Of a stretch of 64,000 bases of DNA, positions 25,049-34,558 are shown in pieces. A program made the position numbers and the translations under genes. This DNA comes from Bacillota bacterium. Lineage in GTDB: Bacteria > Bacillota > Clostridia > Lachnospirales > Lachnospiraceae. Location of the stretch: NCBI GenBank assembly GCA_023437715.1, contig JAEZFK010000053.1, positions 124,001 to 188,000 on the forward strand. Direction: 5' to 3'. Under the pieces are notes generated by a model. That model saw nothing but the letters and a program-made list of their open reading frames with translations. It had not been told where the DNA came from and did no database searches. Within the stretch, counting starts at the first letter, position 1, and each line of letters starts with the position of its first letter.

Positions 25049-26623
25049 TTGAGTATTAAAAAAATTATTTACAGCGCCATGATCTGCCTTGCACTGTTAA
25101 GCGTTATAAGCACAGGTTTGATGTTTTCATTTCTTGACAATAACCAGAGCAACGGCAAGATCGTGAATTACTGCGGGGTTGTCAGAGGGGCGACTCAGCG
25201 TATTGTGAAGCTTCATCTGCTCAGCCAGCCGGTGGATGAATACGTTGCAACAGTAGAAAAGGTTATGGATGGACTTATTTCCGGCAGCAAGGAGCTTGGC
25301 TTGCCTGTACCGGAAGATGAAAAGCTGGTGGCGCAGATGGAGGAAATCCGTACATACTGGAAGGAGCAGGTGCTGCCCCTGCTGGCCGCTGACCCGGACC
25401 AGAAATTGCTGGAAAACAGTGAGGAGCTGTTTAATAAGAGCAACGTTGCCGTTTCTCAGGCTGAGAAGTTTTCGGCCCAGGGCATTATAAAGCTTAAGGT
25501 GGTGAGCCTGGTTACCCTGCTTGTCAATCTGATTTTTATCGCCCTTATTTTTGTGGTTTTCCGCAGTAAGGTTTTACTGCCTATCAAGGTGCTGGAAAAG
25601 GGAATGGAGGATCTTTCCCAGGGCGATCTTCATACTGAAATTGAATATTCTTCTGCCAATGAACTTGGAATGCTCGCAAACAGCATGAGGACCTCCATTC
25701 ATACGCTTTCCGAATATATTTCCCGCATCGGAAGTGCTATGGAACAAATGGAAAGAGGGAACTTTGATCTTCCTCTTCAGCAGTATATCGGAGATTTTAC
25801 GAAGATCGGGCTTTCCATGGAGAAGTTCTCCACTCAGATTTCGGAGATTCTCGGGCAGCTTAATGTGACCTCTGAGCAGGTATCCGCAGGTTCCGATCAC
25901 GTTGCAGCGAGCTCACAGCTGCTGGCAGAAGGCGCCGCAGAACAAAGCGCAGCCATTGAAGAGCTGTCCCAGGCTGTGGGAGAGATCGAGGCAAAGATAG
26001 ACTATACCGCAAAGCACGCAGGTGTTTTTAACGGCAAGGCGCAAAAGATGGGGGCCAGTCTTGATGAAAGTGAAAGGAAGATGGCGCTTCTGCTTAAAGC
26101 CATGGATGATATCCGAAGCAATTCTGAGGAAATTGTTAAAATCAATAAGACCATTGAGGATATTGCATTCCAGACCAATATTCTGGCCCTGAATGCGGCT
26201 GTTGAGGCTGCCAGAGCCGGTGAGGCCGGAAAAGGGTTTGCTGTGGTGGCTGACGAGGTTCGCAACCTGGCGGCAAAAAGCGCGCTGGCAGCAAGCAGCA
26301 CCTCGGAGCTTATTGATATTTCCGTCCATTCCGTGGAGGCAGGCAAGGAATTAACGGATTCCATGGCGCAGACAATGGGCGACGTTTTAAAGGACGCGAG
26401 GGAGATTGCTCTTGGAATCGGGGATATTCAAACTGCTTCCCAGGAGCAGAGCCTTTCAATTTCACATATTACCATGAATGTAGACAAGATTTCCTCCGTA
26501 ATACAGTCCAACTCCGCCACCGCTCAGGAGAGTGCGGCCGCAAGCGAGGAATTGTCTGCTCAGGCAAAGCTGTTAAGCGATCTGGCAGGACGGTTTACGT
26601 TGAAGAGGGATAGGGGAGTTTAA
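25049..26623 (+). CDS. Methyl-accepting chemotaxis protein
   Basis: 524 residues. The first transmembrane segment is SIKKIIYSAMICLALLSVISTGLMF. A short extracellular domain of about 140 residues follows, with a second transmembrane helix (LVTLLVNLIFIALIFVVF, about 150-168). Then come HAMP and a signalling domain whose hairpin tip reads IEDIAFQTNILALNAAVEAARAGEAGKGFAVVADEVR; this region is nearly identical to the receptor at 46849. TTG 25049 is chosen because GAGGAGGTGG lies 4 nt upstream. The frame extends to 24914 but that part has no ribosome site. Confidence 0.93.
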   Translation: MSIKKIIYSAMICLALLSVISTGLMFSFLDNNQSNGKIVNYCGVVRGATQRIVKLHLLSQPVDEYVATVEKVMDGLISGSKELGLPVPEDEKLVAQMEEIRTYWKEQVLPLLAADPDQKLLENSEELFNKSNVAVSQAEKFSAQGIIKLKVVSLVTLLVNLIFIALIFVVFRSKVLLPIKVLEKGMEDLSQGDLHTEIEYSSANELGMLANSMRTSIHTLSEYISRIGSAMEQMERGNFDLPLQQYIGDFTKIGLSMEKFSTQISEILGQLNVTSEQVSAGSDHVAASSQLLAEGAAEQSAAIEELSQAVGEIEAKIDYTAKHAGVFNGKAQKMGASLDESERKMALLLKAMDDIRSNSEEIVKINKTIEDIAFQTNILALNAAVEAARAGEAGKGFAVVADEVRNLAAKSALAASSTSELIDISVHSVEAGKELTDSMAQTMGDVLKDAREIALGIGDIQTASQEQSLSISHITMNVDKISSVIQSNSATAQESAAASEELSAQAKLLSDLAGRFTLKRDRGV

Positions 26624-26685
26624 ATATCAAGGAGGCCTTATTCAGCCATGTCGGCTGTTTCGCCCCTGGTTTCTCTTGTTTTTTC

Positions 26686-26714
26686 TTGCCATATGAAAAA
26701 AATAGTGCTAAAAT
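26686..26714 (+). promoter_or_regulatory. Promoter of the yebC-family gene
   Basis: TTGCCA, 17-nt spacer, TAAAAT. Confidence 0.6.
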
Positions 26715-26781
26715 AGAAAAGATGTAAACTTTTAAGAGATAATTAGGACGAAACAGATAAAGAAAAGGAGTGTTGGAAACA

Positions 26782-27510
26782 ATGTCAGGACATTCAAAGT
26801 TCGCAAATATTAAACACAAAAAAGAAAGAAACGACGCCGCAAAGGGCAAGGTCTTCACTGTCATAGGGAGAGAGCTGGCTGTAGCGGTGAAGGAAGGCGG
26901 ACCGGACCCTGCCAACAACAGCAGGCTTCGTGATGTTATTGCAAAGGCAAAAGCGAACAACATGCCCAACGATACCATTGACCGCGGCATTAAAAAGGCA
27001 GCAGGAGATGCGAATTCCGTAAATTACGAAACCATCACCTACGAAGGCTATGGCCCTAACGGGGTTGCGATCATTGTGGATACATTGACAGATAACAAGA
27101 ACCGGACAGCGGCAAATGTAAAGAACGCATTCACCAAGGGCGGCGGAAATGTAGGCACTCCCGGCTGCGTATCCTTTATGTTTGATAAAAAGGGACAGAT
27201 CATCATTGACAAGGAAGAGTGCGAGACAGACCCGGATGAACTGATGATGCTGGCTTTGGATGCGGGAGCAGAGGATTTTTCAGAGGAAGAGGACAGCTAT
27301 GAGGTGATTACCGGACCGGAGGAATTCAGTGCGGTGCGGGAGGCTCTGGAAGCAGCCGGTGTTCCTACGGTAGAAGCGGATGTCACCATGATTCCACAGA
27401 CCTGGGTGGAGCTGACAGATGAGGACTCCATCAAAAAGATGAACCGGATTCTGGATCTTCTTGATGAAGACGACGACGTACAGGCTACGTATCACAACTG
27501 GGATGAATAA
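26782..27510 (+). CDS. YebC/PmpR family protein
   Basis: 242 residues, DUF28 family. The N-terminus MSGHSKFANIKHKKERNDAAKGKVF is diagnostic, followed by ADNPRLR-like NNSRLRDVIAKAKANNMPNDTIDRGIKKAAG, YEGYGPNGVAIIV and DNKNRTAANVKNAF. Family members have been described both as transcription factors and as factors relieving ribosome stalling; sequence alone does not decide. ATG 26782 has AAAGGAG 11 nt upstream. Confidence 0.95.
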   Translation: MSGHSKFANIKHKKERNDAAKGKVFTVIGRELAVAVKEGGPDPANNSRLRDVIAKAKANNMPNDTIDRGIKKAAGDANSVNYETITYEGYGPNGVAIIVDTLTDNKNRTAANVKNAFTKGGGNVGTPGCVSFMFDKKGQIIIDKEECETDPDELMMLALDAGAEDFSEEEDSYEVITGPEEFSAVREALEAAGVPTVEADVTMIPQTWVELTDEDSIKKMNRILDLLDEDDDVQATYHNWDE

Positions 27511-27524
27511 AGAACAATAGAGAT

Positions 27525-27562
27525 GAGGGAGGACTGTTTTCACGGTCTTCCCTCGCTTTTTT
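27525..27562 (+). terminator. Terminator of the yebC-family gene
   Basis: GAGGGAGGAC pairs with GTCTTCCCTC (one G-U pair), then GCTTTTTT. Confidence 0.85.
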
Positions 27563-27619
27563 ACGCGGAATATGCTACAATCATCGTGAAAAAGGAAATT
27601 TAAAGAAGGCGAAGCCAAA

Positions 27620-29695
27620 GTGAGAGAAGAAGAACAGGCTTATCTGGAAGCTGTTGATGTGGAGGATTCCTACCGGTTTGCCAGAAAGCTGGAGCAATAT
27701 AAAACAAATGAAATATTAGGTTACCGGACAGCTGGCTCGGAGGCCGAGAAAATGACCGGTGAAATGATACGGCAGGAAATGGAGCGCATGGGACTTTCCG
27801 ATGTGCGGAAAGAAAGCTTTTGTCTCGATTCCTGGGAGTTTAGGAAAGCGGTTCTGGAATATAAGGACCGTGACGGGAAGACATGGACCTGCCACCTTGG
27901 AGCTTATCAGACAGATTTTCATACCCGGGGATTTGCGGAGTATTCTCTGGTTTATGTGGGAAAGGGAAGGGCTGCAGATTATGAGGGCCTGGACGTCAAG
28001 GATAAGCTGGTGGCGGCTGAGATTAATCAGAGAGAAGAATGGTGGATCAACTTTCCTGTGTACGAAGCCCATATCCGGGGGGCTGCCGCATTTATCGCTG
28101 TTCAGGAAGGCGGTTTTGGAGAGGTGGACGATACGGCCCTCAATGCCCAGGATATCGGCGGCCCGCCGGATGCCCCGGCATTTTCCATATCCCGAAAGGA
28201 TTTTCTCCGCCTGAAAGAGACTCTTGTCCACGGCAGGGCAGGGAAGGTCCGTTTTCTTGGGGATTCCACTGTGAGAAAGGATGGGGAAAGCTGCAATATC
28301 CTGGGAGAGATTCCGGGCAGGGAGCCGGATTCCATGATCCTTCTTTCCGCCCATTATGATTCCTATTTCAGCGGGTTTCAGGATGATAATGCTGCGGTAG
28401 GGCTTATGCTGGGAATCGGGAAAGGGCTTTTAAAAAGCGGCTACAGGCCGCAAAAGACCCTGGTTTTCTGCGCCCTGGCAGCAGAGGAATGGGGGATATC
28501 GGATTCCAAATATGACTGGTCCACCGGGGCCTGGCAGCAGGTTTCCACTCTCCATCCGGAATGGGCCGGAAAGGTGATTGCCGATATTAACTTTGAGCTT
28601 CCGGCCAAGGCCCACGGAAAAAAGGACGGCATCCGGAGCGTATACGAATACGCCCGTTTTCTGGAAAGCTTTGTGGAAGGGATGAAGGTGGACCCCGACG
28701 CTTACCCGGAGGGAATTACCGTATATGCTCCTGTTGAAACCATGTCCGACGATTTTTCCATGGCGGTTTCCGGCATTCCATCCATGGTAAATGATTTTAC
28801 GTCAGGCCAGTTTATGGAAACTCATTACCATTCCCAGTTTGACAACAAAAAGTATTATGAGGAACCGGTGTACCGGTTCCACCACCAGCTTTACGGCAGG
28901 CTGGTCATGGCCTTTGACCGGACCGCCATAGCGCCCCTGGACTATGAACGCCTGTTTTTGGCCATGGCCGGGACTCTGGATCTGGAATTTTCCGAAAGGA
29001 ATCATGCCAGGGGAAAACGTCTGAAGGAGCTGGTGGAGGAAGCCGCAGGCTTAGGTAAAAAGCTTTATGAATGGATAAGGAACATGAATGAGACCTATGC
29101 CTCTTATCTGGACCGGAAGGAATATAAAGCCGCTGCCCGGCTCCGAGGTAGTTTAAAGGAGGAAGAAAAACTGTTGCTGGAAGTATTCCGAAAGGAACAG
29201 GACAGCTTTGTCCGGCTAAACTGGCACGATGAGGTCATTTTTCCCCATGAGGCGGCCCGTATTAATCTCCGGCAGGTGCAGTCTGCCATCGTCTGCCTTG
29301 AGGCAGGGGACGGAGAGGGAGCCTTGGAAGCGGTTTATGAGATTGACAACAACCGCTATGCCTTTCAGTTCGACCAGCAGGTCTTTGACCATTTTACGGA
29401 ATACGTCATGAACCAGGAACCGGAACGTCTTCAGTGGGGAGCGGGAAGAATCCTCCGCCATGAGAATCTTTTTTCCCTGGTGCAGAGCCTGAAAGCCAGG
29501 ACAGGAGAAAATGATCCTGATTTTACAAAAGAATTGGAAACATTGAGGCAGGTAGAGAAAAATCAGATGGCCTGCTATGTGGATGATATTGAATACATGA
29601 TACATGCTATGGAAAAAATAATAGGAAGTCTAAAAGAAACAGAAGGGGTTTCGAATTATGGAAAGCGACCGATTGTACCGGGTACAGAAAGATGA
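27620..29695 (+). CDS. Cytoplasmic M28-family metallopeptidase
   Basis: 691 residues, starting at GTG 27620. No signal peptide. An N-terminal segment and a PA-like insert (about 120-230) are followed by the M28 zinc core: SAHYDSYFSGFQDDNAAVG (about 242-260, with first His and bridging Asp) and LAAEEWG (about 286-292, catalytic Glu pair). The C-terminal ~200 residues are charged and helical and have no match I can name. Substrate unknown; aminopeptidase activity is the family norm. Its 3' end overlaps the next gene by 38 nt, suggesting co-translation. Confidence 0.85.
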   Translation: MREEEQAYLEAVDVEDSYRFARKLEQYKTNEILGYRTAGSEAEKMTGEMIRQEMERMGLSDVRKESFCLDSWEFRKAVLEYKDRDGKTWTCHLGAYQTDFHTRGFAEYSLVYVGKGRAADYEGLDVKDKLVAAEINQREEWWINFPVYEAHIRGAAAFIAVQEGGFGEVDDTALNAQDIGGPPDAPAFSISRKDFLRLKETLVHGRAGKVRFLGDSTVRKDGESCNILGEIPGREPDSMILLSAHYDSYFSGFQDDNAAVGLMLGIGKGLLKSGYRPQKTLVFCALAAEEWGISDSKYDWSTGAWQQVSTLHPEWAGKVIADINFELPAKAHGKKDGIRSVYEYARFLESFVEGMKVDPDAYPEGITVYAPVETMSDDFSMAVSGIPSMVNDFTSGQFMETHYHSQFDNKKYYEEPVYRFHHQLYGRLVMAFDRTAIAPLDYERLFLAMAGTLDLEFSERNHARGKRLKELVEEAAGLGKKLYEWIRNMNETYASYLDRKEYKAAARLRGSLKEEEKLLLEVFRKEQDSFVRLNWHDEVIFPHEAARINLRQVQSAIVCLEAGDGEGALEAVYEIDNNRYAFQFDQQVFDHFTEYVMNQEPERLQWGAGRILRHENLFSLVQSLKARTGENDPDFTKELETLRQVEKNQMACYVDDIEYMIHAMEKIIGSLKETEGVSNYGKRPIVPGTER

Positions 29696-30293
29696 TGTAG
29701 AAAAGCTTAAGAAACTGTTGACAGAGTGCTTCGCCGGGGACCCGCTGTACTGCAGGCTGATTCCCGACGAAGAAACCAGAAAGCGCCTGCTTCCGGAGCT
29801 GTTTGAATGCGATATGGAGGAATTTTTTGAAACCTGCGAAATCTATGCAGACAGCCCGGAGCTTAACGGCATCCTGGTGGTGGATGATGAATCAGAGCCC
29901 TACAGCCCGCTTCATTATTACCTGGCGGAGGCGTTGGCTCTGCTAAAGACCGATGGATACTTAATAAAAGAGGACCCCTCCTTAAAAACGTTATGGAACT
30001 TTTTTCAGGGCAGAGATTATTTAAATTCCAGATGGACGGACCAGCTTCATCAGGAGGAGCGGCTTCATATCATCTATCTGGCAGTGCGGCCTACTATGCA
30101 GCACCAAGGCATCTCCACTGTTTTACTGAAAGAGGCCATGGATTATGCGGACAAAAACGGCCTGATGATTTCCCTGGAAACCCACAATGAAAGAAATGTG
30201 GCGTTTTACCAGCATTTCGGCTTTAAGGTTTTTGGCATTGTGGAAAAGCATTTTCATTTAAAGCAGTACTGCATGATCCGGGAGGCACAGTAA
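29658..30293 (+). CDS. GNAT-family N-acetyltransferase
   Basis: 211 residues. The acetyl-CoA-binding core is in the C-terminal half: IIYLAVRPTMQHQGISTVLLKEAMDYAD (motif A; Q-x-x-G-I) and LETHNERNVAFYQHFGFKVFG (motif B). Substrate unknown. It overlaps the M28 gene, with AAGGGG before ATG 29658. Confidence 0.85.
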   Translation: MESDRLYRVQKDDVEKLKKLLTECFAGDPLYCRLIPDEETRKRLLPELFECDMEEFFETCEIYADSPELNGILVVDDESEPYSPLHYYLAEALALLKTDGYLIKEDPSLKTLWNFFQGRDYLNSRWTDQLHQEERLHIIYLAVRPTMQHQGISTVLLKEAMDYADKNGLMISLETHNERNVAFYQHFGFKVFGIVEKHFHLKQYCMIREAQ

Positions 30294-30312
30294 GGAATTG
30301 TATTTCAAGGGG

Positions 30313-31092
30313 CTAATATACATAGTAGGACAGGCTTTCCGTAATATGGAAGCCTGCCTTTGTGTATAGAGCCATGGCCGGCTCATTAAGGCCTGATACC
30401 TGAAGAAAAAGCTTTTCCGGCCTTTTCTCTTCCGGCTGTTTAAAGAGGGCATCCAAAAAGATGGAAAGGCAGGCGCTTCCAAGCCCGTTTCCCCGAAGCT
30501 CCTCCCGGATTTCAAGGCCGTAGAAATAAGCCCTCTCTTTTCTCGCGTCCAGATAGCAGGAGCCTATGGGGGCGTTGTCCTTAAAGAATTTGTATTGAAC
30601 AGGCCCCTGGAAACCGGAGGGGGCAATTGTCGTCTTCATGGTCAGGCCGGAAGCCAGAGCCGTTTTTTTGCTTTTTGCCAGCACTGATTGCGGGAAATCG
30701 GAAGCCGTGAGTTCCATAAGGTGCTCCCGGTACCAGAGGGAGGCTTCCAGGGCTTCCAGAGTGAGGACCGTATCCTGGCAGGTCTCCTCTGCGGAAAAGA
30801 TTAAATCGCTGTCCCCGCTTTCTTTCAGCAGCTCTTTCAGCAGGCGGGTAAAGCAGCCCTGTTTCCTTCGGGAGGGCAGGGTAAAGGCGCTGCATTCACA
30901 GTCTCCGTTTTCATTAAAAAATGCGCAAAGAGCGGATAAGAGGACATCTTCGTCGCATAATAAGTAATAAATACAGTCTTCATCCATGGGAAAGGTCAGG
31001 GAAATATTGTCATGATTTCTGCAAACTTCCTGAAAGTGCAGAAGGCTGTTTGTCTGGGTCTCATCGAGGGCATTGGTTCGTATAAGGTTCAT
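30313..31092 (-). CDS. GNAT-family N-acetyltransferase (tandem-domain type)
   Basis: 259 residues. The C-terminal GNAT domain has GLEIREELRGNGLGSACLSIFLDAL (R-G-N-G-L-G acetyl-CoA loop) and VSGLNEPAMALYTKAGFHI. The N-terminal half (SRRKQGCFTRLLKELLKE) looks like a second, eroded GNAT core. ATG 31092 has AGGAG upstream; the open frame continues to 31440 but without a start signal. It converges on the preceding gene with only 19 nt between stop codons and shows no terminator of its own. Confidence 0.83.
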   Translation of the reverse strand: MNLIRTNALDETQTNSLLHFQEVCRNHDNISLTFPMDEDCIYYLLCDEDVLLSALCAFFNENGDCECSAFTLPSRRKQGCFTRLLKELLKESGDSDLIFSAEETCQDTVLTLEALEASLWYREHLMELTASDFPQSVLAKSKKTALASGLTMKTTIAPSGFQGPVQYKFFKDNAPIGSCYLDARKERAYFYGLEIREELRGNGLGSACLSIFLDALFKQPEEKRPEKLFLQVSGLNEPAMALYTKAGFHITESLSYYVY

Positions 31093-31119
31093 GGCAGGGC
31101 TCCTGGTTTGTTTTCGTAT

Positions 31120-31149
31120 AGTATAATACAAGAAAATGTGAAATTTCAA
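31120..31149 (-). promoter_or_regulatory. Promoter of the minus-strand GNAT gene
   Basis: Minus strand TTGAAA, 18-nt spacer, TATACT. Confidence 0.55.
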
Positions 31150-31232
31150 CCAAATATTTTCCATATTGATGATTGTTTCTTTGAAATATGGGTGATAGAA
31201 TAATGATAAGTGAAGCAGTTGGAGGGATCTAT

Positions 31233-33017
31233 TTGAAAAAGAGAGAAGAAATACCGGTTTGCGATACCTGGAACCTGGCGGACATCCTGCCGTCAGAAGA
31301 GGCGTGGGAAGATCTGTTTCAGGAGACGGAGCAAAAGTTATCTGGTTATAAGGAGTATGAGGGACATCTGGCGGATTCGGGCGAGGTGCTTTTTTCCTGT
31401 CTGAAGTTTGACGAGGAAATGTCCCTGAAAATAGAAACATTATTTGTATATGGGAAGCAGAAATCCGATGAGGATACAGGCAATGCCAGGTACCAGAGCT
31501 TTGCTTCCAGGGCCAGGACCCTTTCCTACCGGGCGGCTGGTCTGTCGTCCTTTATCATCCCTGAAATTCTTGATATCCGGCCGGAAACCCTTGCGCAGTA
31601 CCGGGCTGAGAATAAGGGCTTAAAGCGCTATGACAGAACCTTTGAGATCATATTAAAAAAGAAAGAGCACACCCTGTCCGCCTCCATGGAAGCCCTGCTT
31701 GCAAAATCCATGGAAGCAACCGCTGCGCCCTCCGATATTTTCAATATGTTTAACAATGCGGATGTGAAATTCCCGGAAATTATGGATGAGAAGGATGTTC
31801 CGGTCAGAATCACCCACGGAAATTATATCGCCCTTATGGAAAAGCAGGACCGCAGGGTGCGCCAGTCGGCGTTTCAGGCCCTTTACAGCGTATACAGGCA
31901 GTTTGGAAACACCCTGGCAGCCACCTTTGCGGCAAATGTAAAGCAGGCCGGCTTTTATGCAAAGGCCAGAAATTATCCGTCTGCCAGAGCCCATTCCCTT
32001 TCCGAAAATGAGATTCCCGAGGAGGTTTACGACAATCTTTTAAAGGCGGTTCATGAAGAACTTTCCAGCCTTCATGAATACGTTTCCATCAGAAAAAAGG
32101 CTCTCGGTCTGGAAGGGCTTCACATGTATGATCTTTATGTTCCCATGGTCTCCAGGGAAGAGCGGAAGATTTCCTTTGAGGAAGCCAAGTCCATGGTTTT
32201 AGAGGGGCTGAAGCCGCTGGGAGAGGAATATTTATCCCTTTTACGGGAGGGCTTTGAAAACCGGTGGATCGACGTTTATGAAAATGAGGGAAAGCGCAGC
32301 GGGGCTTACTCCTGGGGAGTTTACGGAATACACCCTTATGTGCTGCTGAACTTTAACGGGACCTTGGACAGCGTCTTTACTTTGGCCCATGAGATGGGGC
32401 ATGCCCTTCACAGCTGGTTCTCCGATAAAAACCAGACCTATGTGGATGCGGGATACAAGATTTTTGTGGCGGAGGTGGCTTCTACCTGCAACGAGGCGCT
32501 GCTGATCCGGCATTTGTTAAATATCACAACCGATAAGACAGAGCGGGCTTATCTGGTGAACCACTTCATGGACAGCTTCCGGGGAACTCTCTACCGCCAG
32601 GCAATGTTTGCGGAATTTGAGGCGGAAACCCATCGCAGAGCAGAGGAAGGGGAGGTGCTGACCGCAGAGCTTTTGCGGGGTATTTACCACCGGCTCAATG
32701 AAGAATACTTTGGCCCGGACATGGTTGTGGATGAGGAAATCGATTATGAATGGTCCAGGATTCCTCACTTTTATACGCCGTTTTATGTGTACCAGTATGC
32801 GACGGGATTTTCGGCGGCCATCGCCATCAGCAGCAGGATACTGAAAGGGGATGAAGAGGCGGTCAGGGGATATTATAAATTTTTAAGCGGAGGAAATTCC
32901 ATGACGCCCATTGATTTATTAAAGCTGTGCGGCGTGGATATGCAGTCTCCTCAGCCGGTTAAGGATGCGCTTTCGGTGTTTGCCGGGCTTTTGAGAGAAA
33001 TGAGCGGGCTTATCTAG
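31233..33017 (+). CDS. pepF: Oligoendopeptidase F (M3 family)
   Basis: Cytoplasmic zinc endopeptidase that degrades short peptides. It has 594 residues, usual for PepF. The zinc site is HEMGHALHSWF (His386 to His390), with the third ligand Glu in FVAEVASTCNEALL. TTG 31233 is chosen because GGAGGG lies 6 nt upstream and MKKREEIPVCDTWNLADIL matches the family start; ATGs further upstream lack a ribosome site. Confidence 0.95.
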   Translation: MKKREEIPVCDTWNLADILPSEEAWEDLFQETEQKLSGYKEYEGHLADSGEVLFSCLKFDEEMSLKIETLFVYGKQKSDEDTGNARYQSFASRARTLSYRAAGLSSFIIPEILDIRPETLAQYRAENKGLKRYDRTFEIILKKKEHTLSASMEALLAKSMEATAAPSDIFNMFNNADVKFPEIMDEKDVPVRITHGNYIALMEKQDRRVRQSAFQALYSVYRQFGNTLAATFAANVKQAGFYAKARNYPSARAHSLSENEIPEEVYDNLLKAVHEELSSLHEYVSIRKKALGLEGLHMYDLYVPMVSREERKISFEEAKSMVLEGLKPLGEEYLSLLREGFENRWIDVYENEGKRSGAYSWGVYGIHPYVLLNFNGTLDSVFTLAHEMGHALHSWFSDKNQTYVDAGYKIFVAEVASTCNEALLIRHLLNITTDKTERAYLVNHFMDSFRGTLYRQAMFAEFEAETHRRAEEGEVLTAELLRGIYHRLNEEYFGPDMVVDEEIDYEWSRIPHFYTPFYVYQYATGFSAAIAISSRILKGDEEAVRGYYKFLSGGNSMTPIDLLKLCGVDMQSPQPVKDALSVFAGLLREMSGLI

Positions 33018-33051
33018 GCCTGATTGTGAGATAAAGAAAAGGGGAGCAGGT

Positions 33052-33831
33052 ATGAATCTGTATCAGATGATATTTAAAAGGAGATCGATCAGGAAATTTA
33101 AAAAAGAGCAGGTGCCGGAACAGCTTTTAAAGGATATCCTTTATTTCGGGAGCTGTGTGTCGCGGCTTCACGCCGATATACAGATTAAGATAGAAATTCG
33201 CGAAAATCAGGATGGTCACCTTCCTGTTAAGGGCTTGTGGAAAGTGGAAGCGCCTTATTATCTGGTATTTTATTCCGAGGAAAAAGAGGGTTACATGGAA
33301 AATGCCGGCTATGTGCTGGAGCCCGTCCTGTTATATATGACAGGGAAAGGAATCGGAACCTGCTATATGGGAAATGCAAAAGTGATTGAGCCTGAGCCTG
33401 CGGGAATGAAGCAGGTTATTGCAGTTGCTTTCGGCTATCCCAAAACCCTGCTTTACCGGGATCCCGCAACGGCGAAACGGCTTCCTTTAAAGGAATTGTG
33501 CGTGTTTAAGGAAGAAGTCGGAGAGCCCATAAAGAACATTTTAAAGGCGGTCCGCCTTGCTCCTTCTTCCATGAACGTACAGCCGTGGAGATTCATCGTT
33601 TATCATGATAAGATTTATATATTTGCCTGCAGGGAGTTTCTTCCGTCAATCCCCCTCGTGACCATGCGGGAGTTAAGCATCGGGATCATGCTTTCCCATC
33701 TGTCCATTGCGGCGGAGGAGATGTGGATGAACCTTAAGCTGGAGGTGGAGGAAGCCATGGATAAGAAGCCCTATAAAAGCGGGGCGTATGTGGCCACTGC
33801 ATTTTTGAAAGAATATAATGTCAACGGATAA
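33052..33831 (+). CDS. Nitroreductase-family protein (two half-domains)
   Basis: 259 residues. It begins like an FMN nitroreductase (YQMIFKRRSIRKFKKEQVPEQLL), but the second half repeats the layout (ILKAVRLAPSSMNVQPWRFIVYHD, IGIMLSHLSIAAEEMWMNL), as in the putative TM-type nitroreductases of Clostridia. Substrate unknown. It lies 34 nt after pepF and has AAGGGGAGC before its ATG. Confidence 0.82.
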   Translation: MNLYQMIFKRRSIRKFKKEQVPEQLLKDILYFGSCVSRLHADIQIKIEIRENQDGHLPVKGLWKVEAPYYLVFYSEEKEGYMENAGYVLEPVLLYMTGKGIGTCYMGNAKVIEPEPAGMKQVIAVAFGYPKTLLYRDPATAKRLPLKELCVFKEEVGEPIKNILKAVRLAPSSMNVQPWRFIVYHDKIYIFACREFLPSIPLVTMRELSIGIMLSHLSIAAEEMWMNLKLEVEEAMDKKPYKSGAYVATAFLKEYNVNG

Positions 33832-33864
33832 AGGAAGCACAATAAGACAGCTTCCGGAAAAATG

Positions 33865-33914
33865 AAAATTGCGTCTTGAAACGGCTTGGGAAGCCGGTCA
33901 AGACGCAATTTTTT
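33865..33914. terminator. Bidirectional terminator between nitroreductase and hsp20 genes
   Basis: AAAATTGCGTCTTGA pairs perfectly with TCAAGACGCAATTTT, with an inner GGCTT/AAGCC stem and A/T runs on both sides. Confidence 0.9.
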
Positions 33915-33927
33915 GTTTTCTGGACGA

Positions 33928-34341
33928 TTATTCAATGGTAATATAGTGATTTTCCTCTATCTGCTTTGGAGCTTCCTTTGGAACAACTAATTTCAAAATA
34001 CCGTTTTCAAAAGAGGCCTTAATATCTTCCTGTCTGAGCCTGGAGCCCACATAAAAGCTTCTCTTCACGGAACCGGAGTAACGCTCTCTGCGGATATAGT
34101 TTTTCTGCTCCTGGGATTCGCTTTCAGCGGTTGTGTCCGCATAAATGGTCAGGTAGCCATCCTTTAATTCTGCACGGACGGCTTCTTTCTTATAGCCTGG
34201 AAGCTCAATTTCAATTACGTAACTTGTCCCGTCATCTTCGATGTCGGTTTTCATCAGAGACTGTCTGTTATGATAGGCATCTGTAAAGAAAGGATCATTG
34301 AAAAATTCATCAAATAAGTTGTTTCTTCTTGTTAATAACAT
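33928..34341 (-). CDS. Hsp20/alpha-crystallin small heat-shock protein
   Basis: ATP-independent holdase chaperone. It has 137 residues. The N-terminal arm MLLTRRNNLFDEFFNDPFF is followed by the alpha-crystallin domain (about 37-130: YVIEIELPGYKKEAVRAELKDGYLTI, SGSVKRSFYVG, ASFENGILKLVVPK). ATG 34341 has AGGAGG 8 nt upstream; an ATG at 34365 is less well placed. Expression is very likely controlled by HrcA through the CIRCE element over its promoter. Confidence 0.94.
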   Translation of the reverse strand: MLLTRRNNLFDEFFNDPFFTDAYHNRQSLMKTDIEDDGTSYVIEIELPGYKKEAVRAELKDGYLTIYADTTAESESQEQKNYIRRERYSGSVKRSFYVGSRLRQEDIKASFENGILKLVVPKEAPKQIEENHYITIE

Positions 34342-34396
34342 AAAAGGTTCCTCCTCTTTCTGCACATTTATTTTTCTTGTTACTTGTTATATATGC

Positions 34397-34425
34397 AATA
34401 TAACACAAGTTGTTAGCACTGTCAA
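34397..34425 (-). promoter_or_regulatory. Sigma-A promoter of hsp20
   Basis: Minus strand TTGACA, 17-nt spacer, TATATT, overlapping the CIRCE operator. Confidence 0.85.
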
Positions 34426-34439
34426 GAGATGAGTGCTAA
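34413..34439. promoter_or_regulatory. CIRCE operator (HrcA binding site)
   Basis: TTAGCACTG, 9-nt spacer, GAGTGCTAA. It matches the CIRCE consensus TTAGCACTC-N9-GAGTGCTAA except for the last base of the first arm. It covers the hsp20 -35 region, as expected for repression. Confidence 0.92.
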
Positions 34440-34558
34440 TGAAAATATTAAAAAATTGTAAACTTCCCGGTTCTCCAGCTCTATTTTCCCGTTGCCCATC
34501 CGCCCCGTAAATGATAAAATATCCATATTGCCTATAAAAAAGTGAGGAAATGGAATTC

